Below, piece by piece: positions 1 through 7,959 of a DNA stretch of 64,000 bases. The stretch lies in the NCBI GenBank assembly GCA_902801625.1, contig CADCJI010000023.1, forward strand, positions 1 through 64,000. The letters are read 5' to 3'. The notes beneath the pieces were generated by a model. That model saw only the letters and a list, made by a program, of their open reading frames with translations. It was not told where the DNA came from and ran no database searches. Both the position numbers and the translations under genes were made by a program. Origin of the DNA: an uncultured Bacteroidia bacterium. Its GTDB lineage: Bacteria; Bacteroidota; Bacteroidia; Bacteroidales; F082. Within the stretch, counting starts at the first letter, position 1. Every line of letters begins with the position of its first letter.

Positions 1-255
1 GAGGTCGAGGTTGTCGTAACCGGCGCCGGCACGGACGACGATCTTCAGGTTGTTGGCGTGGTCGATGACTTCCTTCGTCACCTTGTCGGAACGGACGATA
101 AGGGCATCGGCGTCGGCAACGGCCTTGTAGAGGTCATTGACATCGGTATATTTTTCCAAAAGAGCCAGTTCATAGCCGTTCTTCTCAACGACTTCGCGGA
201 TGCCGTCAACGGCGATCTTGGCAAAAGGCTTTTCAGTTGCAACCAGTATTTTCAT
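1..255 (-). CDS. serA: D-3-phosphoglycerate dehydrogenase, N-terminal 85 codons only
   Basis: This is the start of the enzyme that oxidises 3-phosphoglycerate in the first step of serine synthesis. The frame opens at ATG 255-253 and runs off the left edge of the window. The visible residues match the N-terminal substrate-binding half of the 2-hydroxyacid dehydrogenase family: an initial beta strand MKILVATEKPFAKIA, then LIVRSDKVTKEVID and the conserved VVRAGAGYDNLDL just before the nucleotide-binding domain. It lies downstream of serC on the same strand, the pathway partner, with one small unrelated gene between. The catalytic part is outside the window, so integrity cannot be judged. Confidence 0.9.
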   Translation of the reverse strand, partial: MKILVATEKPFAKIAVDGIREVVEKNGYELALLEKYTDVNDLYKAVADADALIVRSDKVTKEVIDHANNLKIVVRAGAGYDNLDL

Positions 256-282
256 TTGTTTAATTGTTGATTGTTTAAGTGT

Positions 283-696
283 TTAATTGTTGGTTTTGTT
301 GGATGAGGATTGTTGTTTGTTGGACTGTTCTGCACGTTGATATTGGATATTTTTCAATGCGTTGATTTTGTTGGATAGTTCGCTGATTTTCTCTTTGAGT
401 TCTTCCAATTGTTGTTCGTTGATGTATCCCAAGTCGTATGACAATAGGAATGCACAATAAACTTCGATGGTAGAACCGTAAGCGATTTCGGAGTAGTGGG
501 CTTGCTCTTTGTAAGAAGACCTAGAAGTCATTTCGGCAAGATTCAAGGCGATGGAAGTCGCCGCACGCCTGATTTGATCGACTAAATTGTACCTCTCACT
601 TGAAGGGAAGGTGTCAATTATTGTATAGGCTTGCTTAAAGAACTTTCTCGCCAGTTGCCAAACCTCTAATCTTTCGAAAGCAAACAAGTATCCCAT
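283..696 (-). CDS. four-helix-bundle protein (S23/IVS-encoded family)
   Basis: A 137-aa protein that fits the small four-helix-bundle family first known from intervening sequences in 23S rRNA genes and now seen widely as free genes in Bacteroidetes. Typical features seen: F-RLEVWQLARKFFKQAY near the start, SSERYNLVDQIRRAATSIALNLAE in the middle region, and EIAYGSTIEVYCAFLLS followed by a long helical C-terminus rich in Glu, Lys and Gln. The biochemical role of the family is not established. It sits between serC (58 bases upstream) and serA (27 bases downstream) on the same strand, so it is probably co-transcribed with them. The gaps on both sides are low-complexity strings of CAATTCAACAA type, which suggests the gene arrived as an insertion. 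Confidence 0.8.
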   Translation of the reverse strand: MGYLFAFERLEVWQLARKFFKQAYTIIDTFPSSERYNLVDQIRRAATSIALNLAEMTSRSSYKEQAHYSEIAYGSTIEVYCAFLLSYDLGYINEQQLEELKEKISELSNKINALKNIQYQRAEQSNKQQSSSNKTNN

Positions 697-752
697 TTTC
701 TTTCAGTTTCTCTCAACAACAATTCAACAATTCAACGAACAACAATTCAACA

Positions 753-1856
753 TTATTTGTTCGCTTTTTCGAAATCTTGCATGCACTGGACGAGGGCTTC
801 GACGGCCTCAATCGGGCAGGCGTTGTAGAGGCTGGCGCGGAAACCACCGACGCTGCGGTGACCCTTGATGCCGACCATGCCGCGCTCCTTGGCGAAGGCC
901 ATGAAGGCATCTTGCTTGTCTTCGTAACCGGGAGCCATGACCCAGCAGTGGTTCATGATGGAACGGTCTTCCTTCTCGGCGGTGCCGACGAACATGCTGT
1001 TGCGGTCGATCTCTTCGTAGAGCATTTGTGACTTCTTGGTGTTGATCTTGTTCATAGCCTCGACGCCACCGATGGTGTCCTTCAGCCACACGAGGGTCTC
1101 GTGCATCATGAAGATAGGCAGTACGGGCGGGGTGTTGAACATGCTGATGTTCTTGGCTTCTTCAGCAGCGTGGGTGCGGAAGTCGACCATCGTCGGCAGC
1201 GGGTTCATGTAGGCGCGGTCGCCAATGTTGCCGAGGATGTCCTTCTTCACGATGACGAAGGTCACGCCAGCAGGGCCGACGTTCTTCTGGGCGCCACCGT
1301 AGATGAGGCCGTATTTCTTCACGTCGACGGGACGGCTCATAATGTCGGAGCTCATGTCAGCGACGAGCATGATGGGGCAGTCCATGTCGTACTTGATCTC
1401 AGTACCGTAGATGGTGTTGTTGGTAGTGATGTGGAAGTAGTCGGCATCCAGCGGGATGGTGTATCCCTTCGGGATGTAGGTGTAGGTCTTCTCTTCGGAA
1501 GAGGCGACGATGTCGACCTTACCGAACAGCTTGGCTTCCTTGGCGGCCTTCTTGGCCCAGACACCGGTCTGGAGGTAGGCGGCCTTGGTCTTCATGAGGT
1601 TGGCGGGCACAGTGAAGAACTGTGTGCTGGCACCACCACCGAGGAAGAGAACTTCGTACTCCTCAGGAATGTTGAGGAGGTCGCGCCACAGTTGACGAGT
1701 CTCAGCCATGATGCGCTCCCAACCGGGGGTGCGGTGAGAAATCTCGGCGATACCGATACCGGTGTTGTCGAAATCATAGAGCGCCTTGACGGTGCTTTCG
1801 ATAGCCTGCTTGGGCAATACGCAGGGACCTGCGTTGAAATTAAAAGCCTGTTTCAT
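753..1856 (-). CDS. serC: phosphoserine aminotransferase
   Basis: 367-aa PLP-dependent class V aminotransferase that makes phosphoserine from phosphohydroxypyruvate and glutamate; the family also acts in pyridoxine synthesis. The start is placed at ATG 1856-1854 because the conserved N-terminus [13 protein letters not shown] begins there; the frame is open for 32 more codons upstream but those cover the promoter and have no family resemblance. Seen motifs: [18 protein letters not shown], the region around [14 protein letters not shown], and [14 protein letters not shown] holding the PLP lysine; the C-terminus has [14 protein letters not shown]. Length is normal for the family. Downstream are the four-helix-bundle gene and serA, giving a serine operon read leftward from one promoter. 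Confidence 0.95.
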   Translation of the reverse strand: MKQAFNFNAGPCVLPKQAIESTVKALYDFDNTGIGIAEISHRTPGWERIMAETRQLWRDLLNIPEEYEVLFLGGGASTQFFTVPANLMKTKAAYLQTGVWAKKAAKEAKLFGKVDIVASSEEKTYTYIPKGYTIPLDADYFHITTNNTIYGTEIKYDMDCPIMLVADMSSDIMSRPVDVKKYGLIYGGAQKNVGPAGVTFVIVKKDILGNIGDRAYMNPLPTMVDFRTHAAEEAKNISMFNTPPVLPIFMMHETLVWLKDTIGGVEAMNKINTKKSQMLYEEIDRNSMFVGTAEKEDRSIMNHCWVMAPGYEDKQDAFMAFAKERGMVGIKGHRSVGGFRASLYNACPIEAVEALVQCMQDFEKANK

Positions 1857-1922
1857 TACAATTAATGCTTTAAATGTTTGATTTATAATTTGTTGATTAA
1901 GTTTAACTCGTTTATTTTGCTG

Positions 1923-1952
1923 CAAAGATAAGAAATAAAACCATGTGCCCAA
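1923..1952 (-). promoter_or_regulatory. serC operon promoter (Bacteroidetes type)
   Basis: On the minus strand TTG (1952-1950) is followed after 19 bases by TATCTTTG (1930-1923), matching the Bacteroidetes -33/-7 pattern. It lies about 70 bases upstream of the chosen serC start. Confidence 0.7.
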
Positions 1953-2012
1953 CCTTTTTTGAAATATTTAGGTTTTTCTATGCAATAACGCATGTTTTTC
2001 CCCGAAAAACGC

Positions 2013-2020
2013 TACCTTTG
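2013..2020 (+). promoter_or_regulatory. -7 box for the lipoprotein pair
   Basis: TACCTTTG fits TAnnTTTG and lies 30 bases before the ATG at 2050. No clear -33 TTG is seen at the right distance. Confidence 0.45.
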
Positions 2021-2049
2021 CAGCATGAAATCATCAAAAACTAAGTATT

Positions 2050-2730
2050 ATGCAAAAAATCATGAAGGCCATAGCAGCCATAATGCTAACGGTGGCGTTG
2101 ATTGGCTCTGTAGGATGTACGAAACCCGATGATCAGAATGATGTTGATGGCACTTACAACGGTCACGATTATGTTGATCTCGGTTTGCCAAGTGGCACAT
2201 TATGGGCAACTTGTAATGTGGGCTCAGATACACCTGAGAATTACTATGATTATTTTTCTTGGGGTGAGACAGAACCAAAAAAAATCTACAATTGGAATAC
2301 CTACAAATACTGTGAGGGAGAATATGATCAACTAACCAAGTACTGTAGCAAAGCTAACTTTGGGTACAATAATTTCGTTGACACTTTAACTATTTTGCAG
2401 ATTGGTGATGATGCTGCAACCGCCTGCTGGGGCAGTGGGTGGCGAACACCAACCAAAGAACAATGGCAAGAACTTATTGATTGCTCAACCTATGCTTGGG
2501 TGACACAGAAGGGTGTAAAAGGTATGCTTTTTACAGCGAACAACGGTCATAGTATCTTTTTACCAAGTTATGAAGGCTACGGAAAATATTGGTCGAAATC
2601 ACTTCTCATTGGTAACCCATTCCGTGCATGGGCTCTTACGTTTGGCCATAGGAGTGGTAGTGACTTCTGTTATATGTACGATGACAACCGTTATGATGGA
2701 CAAGCCGTGCGACCTGTCTGCAAGAACTAA
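2050..2730 (+). CDS. lipoprotein with the YVDLGLPSGTLWAT domain
   Basis: 226-aa predicted lipoprotein: basic start, hydrophobic stretch, and a probable lipobox ending in Cys23 (GSVGC), so it is likely anchored in an envelope membrane. The rest matches a domain common in Bacteroidales surface or secreted proteins, recognised by GHDYVDLGLPSGTLWATCNV, FSWGET, WNTYKYC and the closing AVRPVC. I know of no tested function for it. The next gene is a paralogue 37 bases downstream in the same direction, so this is a tandem duplication. Unlike its paralogue this copy is visibly A+T-rich in codon choice. The two codes for the same motif have therefore diverged or have different histories. Confidence 0.75.
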   Translation: MQKIMKAIAAIMLTVALIGSVGCTKPDDQNDVDGTYNGHDYVDLGLPSGTLWATCNVGSDTPENYYDYFSWGETEPKKIYNWNTYKYCEGEYDQLTKYCSKANFGYNNFVDTLTILQIGDDAATACWGSGWRTPTKEQWQELIDCSTYAWVTQKGVKGMLFTANNGHSIFLPSYEGYGKYWSKSLLIGNPFRAWALTFGHRSGSDFCYMYDDNRYDGQAVRPVCKN

Positions 2731-2767
2731 CTCTAGGCATCAAACGATTGAAAGGTGAATAAAAGTC

Positions 2768-3469
2768 ATGCAAAAAATCACAAAAACCATAGCTGTCATA
2801 ATACTAACAATAGCAATAGTCTGTGCCGAAGGATGCACAAAAGACAATGGAGGTAACGGCACCTACAAAGGCCACGATTATGTCGACCTCGGCTTGCCGA
2901 GCGGCACGATGTGGGCGACTTGCAATGTGGGTGCCGACAGCCCCGATCAATACGGCGATTACTTTGCTTGGGGCGAAACCACGCCGAAAGACACCTATAA
3001 TTGGAGCACCTATAAATACTGCAATGGCGACTATAACCTGCTCACAAAGTATTGTAGCCAATCGGATTTCGGCTTCAACGGCATCACTGATGACTTGAAA
3101 ACCCTTCAATCGAGCGATGATGCCGCCACCACCAACTGGGGTGAAGGCTGGAGCACTCCGACCTACAACCAATGGGTCGAGCTGTTGAGAAAATGCAGCC
3201 ATTCTTGGACGACCATCAACGGGGTGAAAGGCTGCTTGTTCACCGCGCGTAATGGCAATAGTATCTTCCTGCCCGCTGCAAGTAGCCGTCGGGACGATGA
3301 CTCTCGCATCGTTGGCGACGATGGCTGCTATTGGTCGAGTACACTTAACAAGACCTACCCTGACGGCGTGAAAGGCTTCAGGTTCACTCTCAGCATAGAT
3401 GACTACGACATTTACGACCTTAGTCGGGAAGCGGGTATGCCTGTCAGGGCAGTTTGTACTTCGCATTAG
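2768..3469 (+). CDS. lipoprotein, paralogue of the preceding gene
   Basis: 233-aa lipoprotein of the same family as its upstream neighbour. The N-terminus MQKI-KTIAVIILTIAI leads to a lipobox-like AEGC at residue 23. Shared landmarks are HDYVDLGLPSGTMWATCNVG, FAWGETTP, WSTYKYC, DDAATTNWGEGWSTPT and a final MPVRAVC. It carries a short extra loop with charged residues (SRRDDDSRIVGDD) before the YWSST segment that the upstream copy lacks. Codons are much richer in G and C than in the upstream copy. No own promoter is seen in the 37-base gap, so it is probably co-transcribed. Function unknown. Confidence 0.75.
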   Translation: MQKITKTIAVIILTIAIVCAEGCTKDNGGNGTYKGHDYVDLGLPSGTMWATCNVGADSPDQYGDYFAWGETTPKDTYNWSTYKYCNGDYNLLTKYCSQSDFGFNGITDDLKTLQSSDDAATTNWGEGWSTPTYNQWVELLRKCSHSWTTINGVKGCLFTARNGNSIFLPAASSRRDDDSRIVGDDGCYWSSTLNKTYPDGVKGFRFTLSIDDYDIYDLSREAGMPVRAVCTSH

Positions 3470-3493
3470 AATTATCCTTTGCTGGAAAGTTGC

Positions 3494-3501
3494 TAAATTT
3501 G
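3494..3501 (+). promoter_or_regulatory. -7 box before the glycosyltransferase gene
   Basis: TAAATTTG fits TAnnTTTG, 34 bases before ATG 3536. The -33 element is not clear. Confidence 0.4.
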
Positions 3502-3535
3502 CATCCCTAAAAAGAGCAACCCAAAGAATTTTATC

Positions 3536-4756
3536 ATGATGAACCAACCTCTAATTAGCGTCATTGTCCCGATTTACGGGATTGAAAGATATGTGGGGCA
3601 CTGCATCGAGAGCCTCATGCAACAGACTTATCAGAACCTCGAAATCATCTTGGTCGACGATGGCTCGCCTGACCGTTGCCCGCAGATTTGCGACCTTTAT
3701 GCCTCTAAAGACAAAAGAATCAAGGTGATACATAAGAAAAATGGAGGCATCGTTACGGCCAGGAAAGCGGGTGTAAAAATAGCCCAAGGCGAGTATATCG
3801 GCTTCGTGGACGGCGACGACTGGGTGGGCTCTGGCTACTTCCAGTCGATGTTCAACACTATCACGGCCTGTGATGCCGATATCGCTGTGGGCGGTTGCAC
3901 GCGTGACTTGTATCGTAAGTCGATGTACCTGCAAAATGCATTGTCACCTGGGGTTTACGAAGGCGAATCGATGGAATATCTTCGCAAAAACATGATGTCG
4001 TACGGTAGCTTCTTCCGTTTTGGCGTGACCACCTACCATTGGAACAAACTCTTCCGTCGTGAGGCAATCATTCCCTTCCAAATGGTTGTGGAGGACGGAT
4101 TCTCGGTGATGGAAGACGGAGCGGCGGTTTATCCTGCCATGCTTGCTGCCAAGAAGATTGTATTGACAGACAATTATGCCTATCACTACCGCCAACGCTC
4201 CGATTCGATGCTGAAGTCGATGACAAGCTTGTCTATCGAAGCGGAACGGCTTAAATCCGTTTACTATTATTTGCAAAATGCCGTCAAGGACTATCCTGCT
4301 GAATATCAGCTCAAAAAGCAAGTCGATGATGCGATGTTGGCGGTATATATCGTGCGTTGCGGAGGCATCACAAATATTGCCAATCACATGGTGTTGAACA
4401 GCATCTATAATAGGAATATCGAAGGGAAGAAGGTTGTCATCGGTGGTGCAGGCACTTTTGGACAGCAGATGTACCGTCGACTGGAGGCCACGGGCAAGGT
4501 GGAGATTACGGGTTGGATTGACCCATATTATTGGGAGTACCGTCGAGTAGGAATGAATGTCGATCCAGTGGAGTCCATCGTCGATGCTGACTTTGATTAC
4601 GTACTTATGGCAGGTTTGGACAGCAGTTTCAAGTCATTGGTGACGCGCACGCTTGCCGATTTTGGTGTCGATCCCGAAAAAGTGCTCGCCGTGGAGATGG
4701 ATTATGACACAAGACGGGAAATACTAATGAATTATTTGCAACCCAAGGAATCGTAA
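3536..4756 (+). CDS. family 2 glycosyltransferase with a C-terminal Rossmann-like domain
   Basis: 406-aa cytoplasmic glycosyltransferase probably acting on a surface glycan. Residues 1 to about 230 form a GT-A fold: ISVIVPIYG at the start, LVDDGSPD for nucleotide sugar, NGGIVTARKAG, and the FVDGDDW motif that ligates metal. From about residue 300 there is a second part, EGKKVVIGGAGTFGQQMYRR, with a glycine-rich turn like those of nucleotide or sugar-binding Rossmann folds, ending with a segment resembling DYVLMAGLDSS. Similar tails occur in glycosyltransferases and PglD-like proteins, but its ligand here is unknown. A second ATG directly follows the first (3539). No other glycan genes flank it, which makes the acceptor unguessable. 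Confidence 0.85.
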   Translation: MMNQPLISVIVPIYGIERYVGHCIESLMQQTYQNLEIILVDDGSPDRCPQICDLYASKDKRIKVIHKKNGGIVTARKAGVKIAQGEYIGFVDGDDWVGSGYFQSMFNTITACDADIAVGGCTRDLYRKSMYLQNALSPGVYEGESMEYLRKNMMSYGSFFRFGVTTYHWNKLFRREAIIPFQMVVEDGFSVMEDGAAVYPAMLAAKKIVLTDNYAYHYRQRSDSMLKSMTSLSIEAERLKSVYYYLQNAVKDYPAEYQLKKQVDDAMLAVYIVRCGGITNIANHMVLNSIYNRNIEGKKVVIGGAGTFGQQMYRRLEATGKVEITGWIDPYYWEYRRVGMNVDPVESIVDADFDYVLMAGLDSSFKSLVTRTLADFGVDPEKVLAVEMDYDTRREILMNYLQPKES

Positions 4757-4832
4757 AGGAAAGTAATGGGTGGTTTAAATTATTGAATTTCAATTTGTTA
4801 ATATGTTATGTAAAAATTTTTCTCCAAACCGA

Positions 4833-4862
4833 TTGCCATTCCAATAAAATGTTGTACTTTTG
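4833..4862 (+). promoter_or_regulatory. promoter of the L31 gene
   Basis: TTG (4833-4835), 19-base spacer, TACTTTTG (4855-4862): a full Bacteroidetes promoter match 29 bases before the ATG of the L31 reading frame. Confidence 0.65.
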
Positions 4863-4891
4863 CACACTCAAAATCAAAAGGAAAGAAAGCG

Positions 4892-5116
4892 ATGAAAAAA
4901 GACATTCACCCTAAGAATTACAGACTGGTCGACCATCAACACTAAGGAAACCATCAAGTGGGAAGACGGCAACGAATATCCTCTGGTGAAGCTCGAAATC
5001 TCCAGCGCATCACACCCCTTCTACACGGGTAAGATGAAGCTTGTCGACAGCGCCGGTCGTGTTGATAAGTTCAACAATAAGTACAAGAAGTTCTTCGAGA
5101 AGAAGGAAGCCAAGTA
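4892..5116 (+). pseudogene. rpmE2: 50S ribosomal protein L31 type B, broken by an internal deletion
   Basis: The frame from ATG 4892 gives [13 protein letters not shown], the standard L31 start, and then goes wrong within four codons to a TAA (4943-4945). In the next frame from about 4931 the protein resumes as [19 protein letters not shown] and continues through SHPFYTG and [10 protein letters not shown] to a stop at 5116. By comparison with the family the missing part is the VFKDMSNGD segment, about 14-15 residues. The junction reads CTGGTCGACC, and a 44-base loss between two GTCG copies would explain both the gap and the frame change (inferred; the original is not in the window). Promoter and terminator are intact. 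Either a recent pseudogene or a sequence or assembly error. Confidence 0.8.
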
Positions 5117-5140
5117 AGTTGGACCATATCAAAAAGAATG

Positions 5141-5171
5141 AAGCTCTTGCCAGTCGCGAGGGCTTTTTTTT
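5141..5171 (+). terminator. rho-independent terminator after rpmE2
   Basis: AGCTCTTGC, short loop, GCGAGGGCT stem with G-T pairs, followed by nine or more T. It ends 25 bases after the L31 stop. Confidence 0.75.
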
Positions 5172-5201
5172 TGCCTTGGCATTATTATTGTCGTATCTTT
5201 G
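5171..5201 (+). promoter_or_regulatory. probable lon promoter
   Basis: TTG (5171-5173), 20-base spacer, TATCTTTG (5194-5201). It lies about 265 bases before the lon start, so the transcript would carry a long leader that includes the inverted repeat at 5298-5426. Confidence 0.5.
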
Positions 5202-5297
5202 CGCCACATATATAATAAGGTGTGAAACGGCGGCAGACTGACATTTTGTCGCCCATATGAATCGATTTTAATGAGGAGATTAGTTACATTATGGACA

Positions 5298-5426
5298 CGA
5301 GACAATTTGGACTATGACTTGTGACAATGACTATGACAACTTTTACATAAGCTATGAATCATCAATCTTAGTGGAAGCTGTCATTGTCATAGTCGTTGGC
5401 CATTGTCAAAAAAGTCCAAAGTCTCG
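5298..5426. repeat. long imperfect inverted repeat in the lon leader
   Basis: The left arm (from 5298, CGAGACAATTTGGAC, then GACAATGACTATGACAAC) is roughly the reverse complement of the right arm (5376-5426, with GTCATTGTCATAGTCGTTGG and GTCCAAAGTCTCG). About 30 bases separate the arms. A related TCATAGTCATTGT sequence occurs after trxA near 63140-63215, so this is likely a member of a dispersed family. Confidence 0.6.
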
Positions 5427-5464
5427 CACCAAATTGTAGTAGTTTGATCTTGAATTTAAGCTAT

Positions 5465-7948
5465 ATGAGTATAAAGTTAGATACTGAATTGTTTTCAGAT
5501 ATGATGGATTCTGATGCTGAGTTCATTCCCGTGTTGACGATTGAAGGCCAACTCGGTCAAGATGAGGAGGTTCCGGAGGAGTTACCCATTTTGCCTTTGC
5601 GCAACTCGGTGCTCTATCCTGGCGTGGTGATTCCCATCACTGTGGGTCGCGACAAGTCCATTCAGTTGGTGAAAGAATACAACCGCAAGCGCAAGTCCAT
5701 CGGTGTCATTGCTCAGAAAGAGTCGAATGTGGAGGAACCGTTACTTGATGACTTGTATAAGGTGGGTACCTCGGCCCAAATCCTCAAGACCTTCGAGATG
5801 CCCGACGGCAACGTCACCGTCATCATCCAAGGCAAACGTCGTTTTGAGGTGGTTGAGGCAACGCAGACCGAGCCTTATCTCAAAGCTACAGTGATGCCCT
5901 ATGCAGCATCGGTAGACGTTCCCAATACCAAGAAATTCAATGCTTTGATTCAGTCGGTCAGGGAGTTGGCCATTCAGGTCATAGCCCGTTCGCGTAACCT
6001 GTCGCAGGAGGCTGGCTTTGCCATCAAGAACATTGATGACCCTGTGTTCCTCCTGAACTTCGTGGCCAGCAATGTGGAGACCGATATGCCCGTCAGACAA
6101 GGGCTCTTGGAGTCGCGCAACCTCAACCAGATGGCAACTGACCTCCTGGCTGTGCTGACCGATGAGCAGCAAATGATGGAGCTGAAGCAACAGATACAGA
6201 GCAAGGTGCGCGTCGATATGGACAAGCAGCAGCGCGAGTATTATCTTAACCAACAACTGCGTACCATTCAAGAGGAATTGGGCGGTACTCCCAACGAGCA
6301 GGATGTCAAGGAGTTGACGGAGAAGGCGGCGAAGAAGAAATGGTCGAAGGAAGTGGCAGAGGTCTTCGATAGGGAATTGAAGAAGTTGGAGCGCACGCAT
6401 CCGCAGGCGGCTGAATACGGCATCCAGCTGAACTATTTGCAATACCTCGTTGACCTGCCTTGGGAGGAATACACCAAGGACAACTTTGACCTGAAACGCG
6501 CCCAGCGCATTCTTGATGCCGACCACTATGGCTTGGACAAGGTGAAAGACCGTATCGTGGAGCATCTTGCTGTGCTGAAGTTGCGCAACGACATGAAATC
6601 ACCCATCTTGTGCCTTGTCGGACCTCCTGGTGTGGGTAAGACCTCATTGGGCAAATCCATCGCCCGCGCTTTGAACCGCAAATATGTCAGAATGTCATTG
6701 GGCGGCGTGCGTGATGAGTCAGAGTTGCGCGGCCATAGAAAGACATACATTGGCGCAATGCCAGGCCGAATCATCCAAAACCTGCGCAAGGTGAAGTCGG
6801 GCAACCCCGTCTTTGTCCTTGATGAAATTGACAAGGTGAGCGGCAACAACATCAATGGCGACCCTCAAGCTGCCTTACTCGAAATCCTTGACCCCGAGCA
6901 GAACAACACCTTCTACGACAACTTCATCGAGTTGGACTACGACCTCTCGAAGATTCTCTTCATCGCCACGGCCAACAACCTCGCGACCATTCATCCCGCC
7001 TTGCGCGACCGTATGGAAATCATCGATTTGAGCGGCTACCTGCGTGAGGAGAAATACGAGATTGCCAAGCGTCACCTCATCCCCAAGCAGATGAAGGAGC
7101 ACGGCCTTGACAGCAAGCAAATCACTTTCCCGAAGGACATTGTGATGCACATCATCGATGATTACACCCGTGAGGCAGGCGTGCGTAACCTGGAGCGCCG
7201 CATCGGCGATATGATGCGTTTTCGCGCCAAGCAGGTTGTCACCGAGGAGCAGTTCGACAAGAAAATCACGATAGATGACATACGGAAAGTGCTCGGCGTT
7301 CCGATGCATCACGACGAGGACGAGGTGAAGCACACCATGCCGGGTGTGGCCACGGGTTTGGCTTGGACGCAAGTGGGCGGCGAGATTCTGTCCATTGAGG
7401 TCAGTTTGAGCCGTGGCGGCGGACATCTCTCGCTGACGGGCAACCTCGGTGAGGTGATGAAGGAATCCGCAACCATCGCCTACGAGTTCATCAAGGCACA
7501 TGCCTCGCAGCTCAACATCAATCCCGATGTGTTTGAGGCATGGAATGTACACGTCCACATTCCAGAAGGCGCTACGCCAAAGGATGGCCCCTCGGCGGGT
7601 ATCACCATGCTCACCGCTTTGACTTCTGCCTTCACCCAACGCAAGGTGAAAGGTCAGCTGGCCATGACGGGTGAAATCACGTTGCGCGGTAGGGTTTTGC
7701 CTGTGGGCGGCGTGAAGGAGAAGATTCTTGCAGCCAAGCGTAACGGTGTGACCGACCTTATCCTTTCCATCGACAATGAGCATGATATCAAGGATATCAA
7801 GGAAGATTATATTGACGGCTTGAAATTCCACTATGTGGAGAACATGATGGAGGTGCTTGACCTTGCCTTGGAGAAGGAACAGGACAAGAACGACTTGGAT
7901 TACAACAAGTATCTGAACAACTTGCATCCTGAGGTAATCGGATTTTAG
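5465..7948 (+). CDS. lon: ATP-dependent Lon protease
   Basis: 827-aa cytosolic AAA+ serine protease of the LonA type that degrades misfolded and regulatory proteins. The start is set at ATG 5465 ([10 protein letters not shown]); an upstream in-frame ATG at 5396 lies within the inverted repeat and adds residues without family resemblance. Order of domains: N-terminal substrate domain ([20 protein letters not shown]), coiled central part, Walker [10 protein letters not shown] at residues 386-394, Walker B region FVLDEIDKV, and the protease domain with catalytic Ser710 in DGPSAGITM and Lys751 in PVGGVKEK. Length is normal. The next gene begins 6-12 bases after the stop, which suggests co-transcription with a peptide-binding lipoprotein. 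Confidence 0.97.
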   Translation: MSIKLDTELFSDMMDSDAEFIPVLTIEGQLGQDEEVPEELPILPLRNSVLYPGVVIPITVGRDKSIQLVKEYNRKRKSIGVIAQKESNVEEPLLDDLYKVGTSAQILKTFEMPDGNVTVIIQGKRRFEVVEATQTEPYLKATVMPYAASVDVPNTKKFNALIQSVRELAIQVIARSRNLSQEAGFAIKNIDDPVFLLNFVASNVETDMPVRQGLLESRNLNQMATDLLAVLTDEQQMMELKQQIQSKVRVDMDKQQREYYLNQQLRTIQEELGGTPNEQDVKELTEKAAKKKWSKEVAEVFDRELKKLERTHPQAAEYGIQLNYLQYLVDLPWEEYTKDNFDLKRAQRILDADHYGLDKVKDRIVEHLAVLKLRNDMKSPILCLVGPPGVGKTSLGKSIARALNRKYVRMSLGGVRDESELRGHRKTYIGAMPGRIIQNLRKVKSGNPVFVLDEIDKVSGNNINGDPQAALLEILDPEQNNTFYDNFIELDYDLSKILFIATANNLATIHPALRDRMEIIDLSGYLREEKYEIAKRHLIPKQMKEHGLDSKQITFPKDIVMHIIDDYTREAGVRNLERRIGDMMRFRAKQVVTEEQFDKKITIDDIRKVLGVPMHHDEDEVKHTMPGVATGLAWTQVGGEILSIEVSLSRGGGHLSLTGNLGEVMKESATIAYEFIKAHASQLNINPDVFEAWNVHVHIPEGATPKDGPSAGITMLTALTSAFTQRKVKGQLAMTGEITLRGRVLPVGGVKEKILAAKRNGVTDLILSIDNEHDIKDIKEDYIDGLKFHYVENMMEVLDLALEKEQDKNDLDYNKYLNNLHPEVIGF

Positions 7949-7959
7949 GTGAAGTGAAA

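Noticed and set aside
1101-1865. 254-codon open frame on the plus strand opposite serC
   Set aside because: It is antisense to a complete serC and has no recognisable domain; G+C-rich codons of serC create it.
5396-5464. Longer N-terminus for Lon
   Set aside because: The 23 extra codons lie partly in the inverted repeat and resemble no Lon N-terminus.
6875-7927. 350-codon frame opposite lon
   Set aside because: Antisense shadow of a fully conserved gene, as is the 274-codon one at 5741-6565.
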